Of a stretch of 64,000 nucleotides of DNA, positions 42,452-51,967 are shown piece after piece. Below the pieces are notes generated by a model. That model saw only the letters and a program-made list of their open reading frames with translations. It was not told where the DNA came from and made no database searches. The stretch is from Murimonas intestini (GTDB lineage: Bacteria > Bacillota > Clostridia > Lachnospirales > Lachnospiraceae), in NCBI GenBank assembly GCA_003148945.1, contig QGGY01000021.1, positions 1 through 64,000 on the forward strand. Reading direction: 5' to 3'. Made by a program: the position numbers and the translations under genes. Position 1 is the first letter of the stretch; every line of letters starts with the position of its first letter.

Positions 42452-44469
42452 CCCTTTATCTCCTTCAACACAGCAAAACCATTGCGCTCCAGGACTGCCT
42501 TCTCCTCATACCTGCATTTCTTCAGGTAATCATAGACCGGCGTCTCTACACTTACTTCCGCTTCTTTTGCTGTAAAATTAAAGACATAATAGTAGTTTTC
42601 ACCATTCAGGACACGGCGGACTACCTCTATCTTTTCTTCTGCCTTCACCGGGTTCTTAGAGATCCCCGCCCTCCGGCACAGATACTGAAACAGCTCTCCC
42701 ATGGCCTCTTTTTCCAGATCAGTGCCCATGTAGACTGCTGTTCCTTTGCCATAAGTATTCTCGCTGATGACCATGCTGTCTGTCTTATAGTCCTGGGTAT
42801 ATGTGCCTATGGCCCTGGCGCTTCCTCCAAGTATATCAGACCACATGCCGTCTGTGCTGACTGCTTCTGATCCGTCCAGATCCAGGCGGACATTCGTGTG
42901 GTTATCCTTAAAAACAGGCTCCACTTCCTCCACAACAGCCCCGAAAACATCTGTCAGACCTGCCGGAAGTGAATCTGTATAGCCCACGTTGTCCTCATTT
43001 TTAGCTGAGGTCAGGAAGGTTCCAAGCAGTATGCCGCCCTCCTCTGTAAATCTGCGCAGCTTCTGCTGAAACTCTCTGGAAGCCACAAAAGCTGACGGCA
43101 CAATGAGGAATTTATATTTGGAGAAATCTGCATCATAGCTTATCACGTCAGAATTATATCCGTTGTCCTCCAGCACATGGTACATCTTTCCCGCATAGTC
43201 CAGATATTTAAAATCCGGGTCATTAACAGGCTTTATGCGCAGAGCCCAGTGTGTGTCATAGTCCACACAGATGGCGATCTCATTTGCAAATCCGGCATTT
43301 TCAAGAGGTTCCAGCTCCTTTAAAAGCCGGGCTGTCTCCTGCATTTCATAATATCTGCGCCTTGGGACTCCATCCATATCAACAATAGCATAATTCAGCT
43401 GCTCAGCCCCGAACGGGAACGTGCGGAACTGGAAATGCAGCATCATTTCCGCTCCATGGGCAAATGACTGCAGCACTGCCTGCTTTAATGCACCGGGATT
43501 AGGCTGTACGCGCCCTGAGCCTCCAAAACGGTGGCCTCCCCCTGACATGAATTCCATGACCCAGAACGGCGCCCCGTCCTTGACTCCCCTTGCAAATGCA
43601 TAGGGGAAGGAATCTACTGCAGCATCCCTGAGCCCGGGATAATAGTCAAATCCATAGCAGTCCAGCTTTCTTGTGCTCTTATAATAATCGATGCTGTTCG
43701 TTGCAAGGCCTGTTCCGTTTGTTGTGACAGGATACTCCGTATAGCCATGGAGCACATCTGACTGGATGTCCTGGTACTCGATCTGGGATTCACTGCAGAA
43801 GCGCTCGTATTCCAGCCTCAGCGTGGGATTTTCAAAATAGACCGGCATTTTCTGCTCTGCACTTACTTCTATTGTGTTCACCGGCATCCTGATCTGGTCA
43901 AAGCTGTCGTAATCCTGTCCCCAGAAAATATTGCCGCTGCGGCGGTTATACTCTTCTATGGTCTTATATTTGTCTTTAAGCCACTCTGAGAACTTAGCCT
44001 GGCAGACAGGGCAGTGGCACCTTCCTGATGCCTCCTGGGCCGGTTCATTATCAATCTGGAATCCGCACACATATGGATTTTTTCCAAAACGCCTTCCGAT
44101 CTCTTCTGTTATCTTCCTGGAGTATTCTCTGTACACAGGATTGTTATAGCAGTAGAACCGTCTTCCGCCAAAGGGGCGCTCCAGGCCCCTGTTATCCACG
44201 TACACAACCTCCGGATGCTTATATACAAGCCATGCGGGAGGGCAGGCTGTGGGAGTGCAGATGATGCTTCTGATCCCTGCCTTTCCCAGCCTCTCCACAG
44301 CTGCCTCCAGCCAGTCAAACTGGTACTCTCCCTCCCTGGGTTCCATTCTGCACCAGGCAAACTCACCCATTCTGACTGTGTTAATGCCGGATTCGATCAG
44401 AAGTATCATGTCATGTTCCAGTTCTTCCGCCGTCTTATGCTCCGGGTAATATGCTGCTCCGTAATACAT
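42448..44469 (-). CDS. GH42 beta-galactosidase
   Basis: The 673-residue enzyme opens with the GH42 signature GAAYYPEH and RMGEFAWCRMEP. The acid/base Glu is in QIDNEP (about residue 141) and the nucleophile Glu in WVMEFMSGGG (about 305). Cysteines in GRCHCPVCQAKF fit the zinc cluster of the family. A trimerisation domain follows, and no signal peptide is seen. It should remove terminal beta-galactose from imported oligosaccharides. It lies 12 bases after the GH29 gene and overlaps GH31 by four bases. Confidence 0.94.
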   Translation of the reverse strand: MYYGAAYYPEHKTAEELEHDMILLIESGINTVRMGEFAWCRMEPREGEYQFDWLEAAVERLGKAGIRSIICTPTACPPAWLVYKHPEVVYVDNRGLERPFGGRRFYCYNNPVYREYSRKITEEIGRRFGKNPYVCGFQIDNEPAQEASGRCHCPVCQAKFSEWLKDKYKTIEEYNRRSGNIFWGQDYDSFDQIRMPVNTIEVSAEQKMPVYFENPTLRLEYERFCSESQIEYQDIQSDVLHGYTEYPVTTNGTGLATNSIDYYKSTRKLDCYGFDYYPGLRDAAVDSFPYAFARGVKDGAPFWVMEFMSGGGHRFGGSGRVQPNPGALKQAVLQSFAHGAEMMLHFQFRTFPFGAEQLNYAIVDMDGVPRRRYYEMQETARLLKELEPLENAGFANEIAICVDYDTHWALRIKPVNDPDFKYLDYAGKMYHVLEDNGYNSDVISYDADFSKYKFLIVPSAFVASREFQQKLRRFTEEGGILLGTFLTSAKNEDNVGYTDSLPAGLTDVFGAVVEEVEPVFKDNHTNVRLDLDGSEAVSTDGMWSDILGGSARAIGTYTQDYKTDSMVISENTYGKGTAVYMGTDLEKEAMGELFQYLCRRAGISKNPVKAEEKIEVVRRVLNGENYYYVFNFTAKEAEVSVETPVYDYLKKCRYEEKAVLERNGFAVLKEIKG

Positions 44470-44480
44470 CTTCTCTCTCC

Positions 44481-45827
44481 TTATTCTTTTCCTGTGAAAT
44501 AGACTTCCTCTGCCTGCTTTCTCTCTACATCCCTGTCAAGTGTAAGCACAATGACCGTGTCTGTCTCAGGCTTTTCTATTCCGTTTAAGTCAACCTTAAA
44601 AGCTCCCTCATTCTGGACAAACGGAACTGCATCGCCCTCATATGTGGCAGCGGCTTTGATCTTATATCCCTCCAGAGGTATCCACTGCGCTGAGCACTCT
44701 TTTGTGTCAAGCACATGCAGATATATTTTATTTCCGTTTGAAGTGGTGCCGTACACATTGTCCACCGGCTCGATCGGGCCTCCCCTTGTGCCGTAGACTG
44801 CATCAGCGTATTTCCTGAGCCAGTCCCCGATCTCTCTCATCCTGTTCTTGACTTCATCTGAGAGCTTACCGTTCCTGTCAGGCCCCACATTTAAGAGGAA
44901 GTTTCCATCCCGGCAGATGACATTTACAAGCATCTTTATGAGCCAGTCAAAATCTGATACAGGGTCATCAGCCATCCAGCCCCAGGAGCAGCCGCTGCAT
45001 ACGCACATATTCTTTTCCCACGGCACAGGAAGGATCTTTCCTGTGATCTCATGGCTTCCCTCATCACAGTAGAAGTCGCCTTCATAGCCGGAACGCGGGT
45101 TCAGCAGAGTTTTGGGATTGTATTTGCGGACAATCTTATTTAATTTGACCGGCTCCCAGAACCAGGCGCTGGATGTGTCACTTCCCTTGTGCGCCAGCCA
45201 GCCGCCGTCATACCACATGATATCAATAGGACCGTATTTGCTGCACAGCTCTTCTACCTGGCCGTAGCACTGATCCTTCATGAGCTGGGCATTTTCAGGC
45301 AGCCCTTCCGGATCAAAGTATCCCGGGAACCTCCAGTCCATGGGTGAATAATACAGGCCGACCTTCAGGCCCGCAGCTCTTGCCGCATCTGTATATTCTT
45401 TTACAAAATCTCTGTGGGAAGCTGTATTGTAGCTGTTAAAGCCTTCATAGCTGGCCTTGCTGTCCCAGAGGGCAAATCCGTCATGATGCCTTGTCACCAT
45501 GACCATATATTTAGCGCCGAATTCTTTTGCCAGGTCTGTCCACTCTGTCATGGAGAAGTCCTGGGGATTAAACTCATCCGCCAGCCCTTCATATTCTTCC
45601 TTTGGAATCTGCTCATTGAACCTGGCCCATTCCCCTCTTCCCAGGATAGAATAGAGGCCCCAATGTACGAACATTCCAACCTTAGCGTCTCTCCACCACT
45701 GGAGGTCTTCAGGCTGAAGCTTTAATTCCGGGCACTTCACTCCCCCTAAGCTCTTCAAATTAATACTGCTCTTGAGCATGGATTTCAGCTCTGCGCCTGT
45801 CATTTCTCTAGGTAACTTTGTCGCCAT
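44481..45827 (-). CDS. GH29 alpha-L-fucosidase
   Basis: The 448-residue enzyme is GH29: FVHWGLYSILG, TRHHDGFALWDS and the nucleophile Asp in IMWYDGGW (about residue 206) are clear. The acid/base residue varies in this family and is not assigned. It releases alpha-L-fucose, mostly alpha-1,3/1,4 linked but with some alpha-1,2 members. I chose ATG 45827 because AAGGAGGAAATAAAA precedes it; the ORF to 45860 overlaps the upstream gene. No signal peptide. It complements the GH95 enzyme encoded nearby. Confidence 0.94.
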   Translation of the reverse strand: MATKLPREMTGAELKSMLKSSINLKSLGGVKCPELKLQPEDLQWWRDAKVGMFVHWGLYSILGRGEWARFNEQIPKEEYEGLADEFNPQDFSMTEWTDLAKEFGAKYMVMVTRHHDGFALWDSKASYEGFNSYNTASHRDFVKEYTDAARAAGLKVGLYYSPMDWRFPGYFDPEGLPENAQLMKDQCYGQVEELCSKYGPIDIMWYDGGWLAHKGSDTSSAWFWEPVKLNKIVRKYNPKTLLNPRSGYEGDFYCDEGSHEITGKILPVPWEKNMCVCSGCSWGWMADDPVSDFDWLIKMLVNVICRDGNFLLNVGPDRNGKLSDEVKNRMREIGDWLRKYADAVYGTRGGPIEPVDNVYGTTSNGNKIYLHVLDTKECSAQWIPLEGYKIKAAATYEGDAVPFVQNEGAFKVDLNGIEKPETDTVIVLTLDRDVERKQAEEVYFTGKE

Positions 45828-45846
45828 TTTTATTTCCTCCTTATTG

Positions 45847-48567
45847 TTAATCTTCCTCATAAAGCCAGTCCAGCGTCTCCAGGCCTTCTCCGCCCAGGTT
45901 CGCGTTTCTCGGCTTCATTTTCGTATCAGCAGATACAACGCCCGCAATCATAAATGCGCCTGTGCCGAAATATATCTCATGAGTTCCCTTTTCATAGCGG
46001 TACGCATGGATGTTGATGGGAGGGCAGGCCTCGGCTTTAATCGCATTTGCATAGACAACAGTAAGCCCTCCCCTGTCATCTGCATGTGTATTCGTCTCCA
46101 GGTCCGGCAGCTGCAGCCATTCCACACCCTTTGCATTCATGTATCCCACCAGCACATAGGAGTCCTCCGGCAGTTCCAGTTTAACGGTCACGCCTTCTTC
46201 AATTGCCGCTCCCAGGCCCATCCTGACGGCAGTCATTTTTTCCAGCTCCGGCGCCAGGTTGATGACCTTGCAGGAACAGTCTGAGAACACGCTGTCTCCC
46301 TTGACAAGCCTGTACGTCTCACATCCATCCGTTCCCAGCAGCTTAAACGGCGCCGGTGTCAGCGGCTCTGCTGTCACTTCCTTTGTGTGGTCTGTGGGCA
46401 GTATGCCTGCTTTCAGGTCAGCCAGATGTGATTTGAAGCAGGCCAGCTCCTTTTCATATTCCGGCAGACATGATGTCCAGTGGCCGTATGTCTCCCCATT
46501 TGGGAATGGGATCTTTCTCTGGGGGGTCTGCATGCTGTTGGCATAGAGATAAGTCTTGTCTGTCAGTTCTGCCAGCTTTCTGTACTCTTCCAGAGATTCC
46601 TCCATCAGCTTCTCAGCCTTTTCCAGCAGGGCCACATCGCCTCTGCATTTCTCATCCATAGTGTATTTGTAGCGGAGTATCTCCATGGCAGCTTCTATCT
46701 TTTTACAGTAGGACATTGACATTTCATATATAGCCCTGGCATCTGTATAAAGACGGTTTAAGTCCTCGCTGCCGCTGCCTTCCGTCTCAATGACTTCCCC
46801 GCAGAGGGCAAGGGCCTTTTTGGCATGGGCGCTTACTTCTTTTACACAGTCATAAGGAGTCTCCCCGATGTGGGCCTCTCCCGCCACTTCCTTTAACATA
46901 TAGTCGTCCGGCTGCTCTCCCTTGCGGGCTACAGAATCCCACAGCTCCTTATTCGGACGGTATCTGTTTACATTTGTAAACTGGCTCATGCTCATTCCAA
47001 GGCTCATAGTCTGGCGGTTTCCCTCTGTGATTCCAACTCTTCCCAGGATCTTCGGCGCACACTGTGCAGCGTTCTCCTGAGCCTCCAGAAGCTTAGCTGC
47101 TGAACCGGCTGGGATTTTGTAATGCTTTGCAAAGACATTGATCCAGTGTTCTCTCTCTGTGTTTTCCTCCCTGTTTGGATTCCATGCATAACGGAACCAC
47201 GCTGCAAACCAGATATAGTCGCGGTCCATCTGAAGCAGGCGCGGCGATACCTTGTCAGGCGTATAAGGCCAGTCCCAGTAGAACAGAGGATACAGATGCA
47301 GTCCGTTGCAGCCGTAGCGGCTCTGCCCTGCCTGCACACATTTCTGTATGTAGAGCGGCGCATTAAACTGGAACGGCTCTAAGTCGGCCAGGATATGGAC
47401 ATTCATAATATGTGTAGTCCCAAGCCCTGAAAGAGTCTGATGGATCGTCTGCCATTTTCCCTTCGGGTAATAAGTCGTGAGGCTCTCCCCATTATACTTC
47501 CACATGGTGTAGAGATGGGAATATATCTTCTGGGCCTCTTCCATGGCTCCGATGGGGTCACAGTCATGTCCCCTTAAAATGACAGGCGGCTCTTCTGTAA
47601 GCCCTGCTTCCTTCACTCCGTCTTTCACAGCCGGGATAATCGTGTCAATAAACCAGTCTGTCTTGTTCTGAGTTCCCCTCAGCGCCTCTCCAAGACATAC
47701 CATAAGACCGATATGCGGGAAGGACTTAATAAACTCTGTAATAGATTTCTTTGTATAGTCAGCAACAAGAGGATTGATATTGCTCTGCAGCAGCTCCAGT
47801 CCATGATGCTGTGCAAACGGCAGAGGGATATGGATATTGTAGAACTTCAGCACAACCCAGATTCCCCTCCTGTCACATTCTGATGTGAGCCATCCGAATA
47901 CTTCCCTGTTCATCTCAAATTCTTCCTCTGTGACCTCCAGAGCTTCCGGATAATCGGGAACCTTAACCAGAGATGAGAATGGATGGCCGCTCCAGATATA
48001 AAGCACATTACAGCGCATATCCAGCATCATATCCAGGAATCTTGTCCACATTTCCTTATCGTAAAACCATGGGAAACGCTCAGGTGTGATAGGATATTCA
48101 TATGTAAGCCTGGGCGCCTCAACCTTTGTCTTCTGGAGGCCCACAGCCGGCCCTCTCAGTTTGAAGGCAGGCGCGTCTCCAAATGTGATCTCAGCCGGGT
48201 ATTCGCCGTCTCTTTCTATCCTGTCGCACAGCTCCATGCAGCCGTAGAGCGCTCCTGTATCATCGCCTCCGCAGATCACATTTAATTCCGCCGGGCATGT
48301 TTCTATATAAAACCCTTCTTTTCCGGGTGCATGTGTATGGAATACCAGAATTTCATTTTCTTCCAGCCATTTCAGGAAACCGTCTTGTCCGTACACAGAA
48401 ACATAAAGCTTCTTTCCTTCAATCTTTCTGTAATCAGCGTACTGCTCCGGCATCTTGGCAAAATCCACCTCATAGCCCGCTGCCTTTAATGCTGATGTGG
48501 CTCTTTCCAATCCCAGCCCGATACGGGCGCTTACGATTCCATTTCCAATAATAGTGACTTTCTTCAT
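45847..48567 (-). CDS. Putative glycoside hydrolase, GH67/GH20-like fold, family not placed
   Basis: The 906-residue protein starts with an N-terminal domain of about 150 residues resembling the GH20/GH67 N-terminal fold (VICGGDDTGALYGCMELCDR, typical of GH20b/67N). A TIM barrel follows (WTRFLDMMLDMRCNVLYIW, then CLGEALRGT and YNGESLTTYYPKG), and a helical and beta C-terminal region ends the protein. Candidate acidic residues are the Glu in CLGEALRG and the Asp in RGHDCDP, but I cannot assign them. It may act on a uronic acid or amino sugar. I chose ATG 48567 after GGAGG. It stands 22 bases after the GH95 gene in the same operon. Confidence 0.6.
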   Translation of the reverse strand: MKKVTIIGNGIVSARIGLGLERATSALKAAGYEVDFAKMPEQYADYRKIEGKKLYVSVYGQDGFLKWLEENEILVFHTHAPGKEGFYIETCPAELNVICGGDDTGALYGCMELCDRIERDGEYPAEITFGDAPAFKLRGPAVGLQKTKVEAPRLTYEYPITPERFPWFYDKEMWTRFLDMMLDMRCNVLYIWSGHPFSSLVKVPDYPEALEVTEEEFEMNREVFGWLTSECDRRGIWVVLKFYNIHIPLPFAQHHGLELLQSNINPLVADYTKKSITEFIKSFPHIGLMVCLGEALRGTQNKTDWFIDTIIPAVKDGVKEAGLTEEPPVILRGHDCDPIGAMEEAQKIYSHLYTMWKYNGESLTTYYPKGKWQTIHQTLSGLGTTHIMNVHILADLEPFQFNAPLYIQKCVQAGQSRYGCNGLHLYPLFYWDWPYTPDKVSPRLLQMDRDYIWFAAWFRYAWNPNREENTEREHWINVFAKHYKIPAGSAAKLLEAQENAAQCAPKILGRVGITEGNRQTMSLGMSMSQFTNVNRYRPNKELWDSVARKGEQPDDYMLKEVAGEAHIGETPYDCVKEVSAHAKKALALCGEVIETEGSGSEDLNRLYTDARAIYEMSMSYCKKIEAAMEILRYKYTMDEKCRGDVALLEKAEKLMEESLEEYRKLAELTDKTYLYANSMQTPQRKIPFPNGETYGHWTSCLPEYEKELACFKSHLADLKAGILPTDHTKEVTAEPLTPAPFKLLGTDGCETYRLVKGDSVFSDCSCKVINLAPELEKMTAVRMGLGAAIEEGVTVKLELPEDSYVLVGYMNAKGVEWLQLPDLETNTHADDRGGLTVVYANAIKAEACPPINIHAYRYEKGTHEIYFGTGAFMIAGVVSADTKMKPRNANLGGEGLETLDWLYEED

Positions 48568-48589
48568 ATTTTCCTCCAATTATTATCTA

Positions 48590-50869
48590 TTAAAACTTAA
48601 ATTCAACTGACTTTCCTGCAGGACAGAATATCTTCATTTCCCTGTCCTTCCAGCAGAACACTGAATCAGTATCCTCTGATGCATAAAGTGTTACTGATAC
48701 TGGTCTGCCGTTTTCCCAGCTCATATCTATCCTGCGCCCGCCTCTCAGGCAGAACCCCTTCACCATACCGCACTCCCAGCGCTTGGGAATGGCAGGCAGC
48801 AGATATGTCCTGCCGTTTCTTTCCTGCACCAGGCCCTCAAGCACTGCCTCCGCTATGCCGAAATTGCCGTCGATCTGGAAGGGTGGGTGTACATCCAGCA
48901 TATTGTCCTGTATACATTTAGACAGCAGCTGGGCAATATTCTCCCTGAGCGCTTCTCCGTCCTGAAGCCTGGCCGCAAAGCAGGCAAGCCATGCCCTGCT
49001 CCAGCCTGTATGTCCGCCTCCGTTTGCCAGCCTGTATTCCAGTGTCTTTCTGGCTGCATCAAACAGCTCCTTTTTTTCCGGAGTGATCTCATTGCCCGGA
49101 TGAAGGCCGTACAGATGTGAGATATGGCGGTGCCCCGGCTCTGTCTCTTCATACTCCTCCATCCATTCCAGCAGCCTTCCGTCACTGCCAATCATCAAAG
49201 GCGGCAGCTTATTGAGCATACCTTCCAGAAGGGCTGACTCTTCCTCATCACATATAGAGAGTTCACTCATTCCCTTTATGTAGGAGGTGAGCAGCTGGCG
49301 CAGGATGCAGTTATCCATTGCTGTCCCCATGGCCAGCGCGCCTGTCTCACCTTTCCTGGACCTGTATGTATTTTCCGGGGATACCACCGGCCCTGTTACA
49401 AGATATCCGTTTGGCAGTTCATAGAGGTAATCCTCAAAAAACCTGATCGCCTCCCGCATCAGCGGCATGGACTCCTCCAAAAATTTCTTGTCTTTTGTAT
49501 ACTCATAGTGATCATAGAGGTGTATACAAAGCCATGCTCCTCCCATTACCCAATATGGGGAGGCATCAAAAATCCCCTCAGGCGCTGTGCAGCCCCATAC
49601 ATTAGTATTGTGGTGGGCACAAAATCCCCTGCTGTGGTAAAGCTTATCCGCTGTCTTCCTGCCGTTTTGAGCCAGCAGCCTGATCAGGCCAAACAGAGGC
49701 AGATGGCATCTGGAAAGCCCAGCCTTTTCTACAAACCAATAGTTCATCTGAGTATTTATATTGATCGTGTACTGGCACTGCCAGGGCGGCTCATACGCTC
49801 CGCTCCACAATCCCTGAAGGTTTGCCGGCAGACGGCAGCCGTCCGAAGAGGATATCATAAGATACCTGGCAAACTGTACCAGCAGCATGGCAAGCTGCAG
49901 CTCATTTTCACGATTTCCTTCTCTGAAGCCCTTCAGCATCTCATCTGTAGTTATTGCTGTCTCTTCTGATAAACACTCATTTACGCACTCACTGCCAAGA
50001 CACAGCTCAAAATTATTGTAAAGCTCACCATAATCCCTGAGATGCTCCTGAAGGATCTGTTCAAATCCTGCTGCCTCCGCTCTGTCAAGTATCTCCTGCG
50101 CCTCCCGGCCCAGATTCCCGTAAGCCTCCTCTACCTCTTTCCTGTTTCCTTTCAGGCAGTCATCGTAGTCCGTTAAAGATGTCAGATATATGACTGTCTC
50201 TTTTTTTTCTTCTATATATACTGCGTCGCCCAGGTTCCTGGCATCAGGAGATGCAATTCTGACAGCGCTGAGATAATGCATGCCTCCCACACCATTCTCT
50301 CCCCAGTTTCCTGCAGTACGCTCTCCCAGCTTCCCTGTATATTCTTCAAAAGGCTTTCTGCTGATATTGGCGCTTACAGTGATACTTCCGGTCCCTACAG
50401 CTCTGATCCTCACTGCCAGTACATTATATTTCCTGCTCACCAGATGTTCTCTCTCATACCGGGTGCCGTTCATCTCATATGTAACCTTCGCAGCTGCCCT
50501 GCTGATATCAAGACGGCGTTCATAATTTTCAGCCTTTCCTGTCTCTCCCAGAAAACAGAGTCTCAGGTCTCCGGCCGGCTGATACGGATTATTATACTTA
50601 GGTGTGGATGTCAGCGCCATCTTAGCAAGAAAGGCAGCTTTCTCCACCCGTCCCTCAAGAAGCAGTTCTCTTATATTCTGAAGCTCCCCGTATGCATCAG
50701 GGTTTTCCCTGTCTCTTGAAGGTCCGTAGCAGAGAGTCTCTTCATTAATAATGATCGTCTCTTCCTTCAGTTTTCCCATAACCATGGTGCCCAGCCGCCC
50801 ATTCCCCAGCGGCAGCCCGTCATCCCATTTTCTTGCGGGCCTCTTCAGATAAATGGATAATCCTCTCAT
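48590..50869 (-). CDS. GH95 alpha-L-fucosidase (1,2-linkage type)
   Basis: The 759-residue enzyme is GH95. The N-terminal part (KWDDGLPLGNGRLGTMVMG, then INEETLCYG) and the catalytic N-x-N in YTININTQMNYW (helper Asn pair of the family) are present. GH95 enzymes invert and remove alpha-1,2-linked fucose from galactose, as in xyloglucan side chains and host glycans; some act on L-galactose. No signal peptide is seen, so hydrolysis is intracellular. I chose ATG 50869 after GAGGAGATT; the longer ORF to 50890 starts inside the upstream gene. Confidence 0.93.
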   Translation of the reverse strand: MRGLSIYLKRPARKWDDGLPLGNGRLGTMVMGKLKEETIIINEETLCYGPSRDRENPDAYGELQNIRELLLEGRVEKAAFLAKMALTSTPKYNNPYQPAGDLRLCFLGETGKAENYERRLDISRAAAKVTYEMNGTRYEREHLVSRKYNVLAVRIRAVGTGSITVSANISRKPFEEYTGKLGERTAGNWGENGVGGMHYLSAVRIASPDARNLGDAVYIEEKKETVIYLTSLTDYDDCLKGNRKEVEEAYGNLGREAQEILDRAEAAGFEQILQEHLRDYGELYNNFELCLGSECVNECLSEETAITTDEMLKGFREGNRENELQLAMLLVQFARYLMISSSDGCRLPANLQGLWSGAYEPPWQCQYTININTQMNYWFVEKAGLSRCHLPLFGLIRLLAQNGRKTADKLYHSRGFCAHHNTNVWGCTAPEGIFDASPYWVMGGAWLCIHLYDHYEYTKDKKFLEESMPLMREAIRFFEDYLYELPNGYLVTGPVVSPENTYRSRKGETGALAMGTAMDNCILRQLLTSYIKGMSELSICDEEESALLEGMLNKLPPLMIGSDGRLLEWMEEYEETEPGHRHISHLYGLHPGNEITPEKKELFDAARKTLEYRLANGGGHTGWSRAWLACFAARLQDGEALRENIAQLLSKCIQDNMLDVHPPFQIDGNFGIAEAVLEGLVQERNGRTYLLPAIPKRWECGMVKGFCLRGGRRIDMSWENGRPVSVTLYASEDTDSVFCWKDREMKIFCPAGKSVEFKF

Positions 50870-50882
50870 TTTTAATCTCCTC

Positions 50883-51965
50883 TCAGACATGGTGTCTGCT
50901 GCGGTAATCCATCACTCTGTGCCAGTCATCCCGGCTCAGATAATGTGTCCCCTCTCTCATGTGATAGCCAATGCTGCCCTCGCAGAGCACATCGCCTGTT
51001 TCAGGATACTTATCAGGAGTCACCAGACCTTTTTTTCCATAGAGTTCAAAGGCCTTTGAAGCGGCAGCACAGCCCAGAAATTCTGACCTGGGGTCTGCCC
51101 AGCCATCTTCTGCGGCGCTTGATACATACAGGTGCCGGGGCGCTGTCAGGGAAAGCAGGAAATGCTGGTCAAAGGGCAGTTCCTCTGTCTTCCCCAGGTA
51201 CTCAAAAAAGTTTCCTGCAAACCAGAGCCGCGAACCCCTGCCATTCAGGTTCTCTATCTGCTCCCCGCTCTTTCCCCGAAACAGGGCGGCGCCTCCTGCG
51301 CCTGACTGGATTGCGGCGGTAAGGCTGAATCTCTCATCGAAAGCCCCTGCAAGCAGAGCTGTCTTACCCAGCCTGGAGTGTCCCATAACAGCCGCACGCT
51401 CCTCATCGATACTCTCATTTTCCAGGATATAATCCAGTATGCGGGATGCCCCCCAGGACCATATCTTAAGCTTTCCCCAGCTGTCAAACGGATTTCTTGT
51501 GCAGAAGCGCCCCAGACCGTTTTTATGCTCGTCGTAATAGTCAGGCGCCATATCCTGATAGCAGACGCTTGCTATGGCATATCCCTCATCCAGTATTTCC
51601 TCACCTATTCCGTCCGCTATCTCAGGCGTAAAGGACAGGTACAGAAAAAGCGGCGGATTCTCTGCCTTCTTCGGCAGCGCAATCTGGAAAGGAAACGCGG
51701 CATGGGAAAAATCAGACCTGATATCCAGCTGGACCGTCTTAACGACAGCTTTTCCTCCAAATCCATTCTGTTCCTCCCTGACTACAGTTCCGGACGTTTT
51801 AAATGACAGCCTCGTCGCATATCCGGCAAACTGTTCTGACAGCAGCCCTTTGATCTGTTCTCTGCGTTTTCTCCAGAACTCCTGACTTACAGCACCTCCT
51901 TTAACATCCATCCCGAAAAGCTCCGGAATCCGGCGTTTTTCTATCTCTGACTGTAGAAATCCCAT
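50883..51965 (-). CDS. CE15-like alpha/beta-hydrolase esterase
   Basis: The 360-residue enzyme has the serine nucleophile in GHSRLGKTALLAGAFD (about residue 195) and the conserved SGAGGAAL and APRHLYVSSAAEDGWADPR segments. The catalytic His lies near the C-terminus in THYLSRDDWH. This is the fold of CE15 glucuronoyl esterases and their relatives, which cleave esters on carbohydrates, although many members lack a known substrate. GHSR replaces the GCSR of typical CE15 nucleophile elbows. No signal peptide is seen. It starts two bases after the GH2 stop with AGGAGG inside it, so expression is coupled. Confidence 0.8.
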   Translation of the reverse strand: MGFLQSEIEKRRIPELFGMDVKGGAVSQEFWRKRREQIKGLLSEQFAGYATRLSFKTSGTVVREEQNGFGGKAVVKTVQLDIRSDFSHAAFPFQIALPKKAENPPLFLYLSFTPEIADGIGEEILDEGYAIASVCYQDMAPDYYDEHKNGLGRFCTRNPFDSWGKLKIWSWGASRILDYILENESIDEERAAVMGHSRLGKTALLAGAFDERFSLTAAIQSGAGGAALFRGKSGEQIENLNGRGSRLWFAGNFFEYLGKTEELPFDQHFLLSLTAPRHLYVSSAAEDGWADPRSEFLGCAAASKAFELYGKKGLVTPDKYPETGDVLCEGSIGYHMREGTHYLSRDDWHRVMDYRSRHHV

Positions 51966-51967
51966 TC

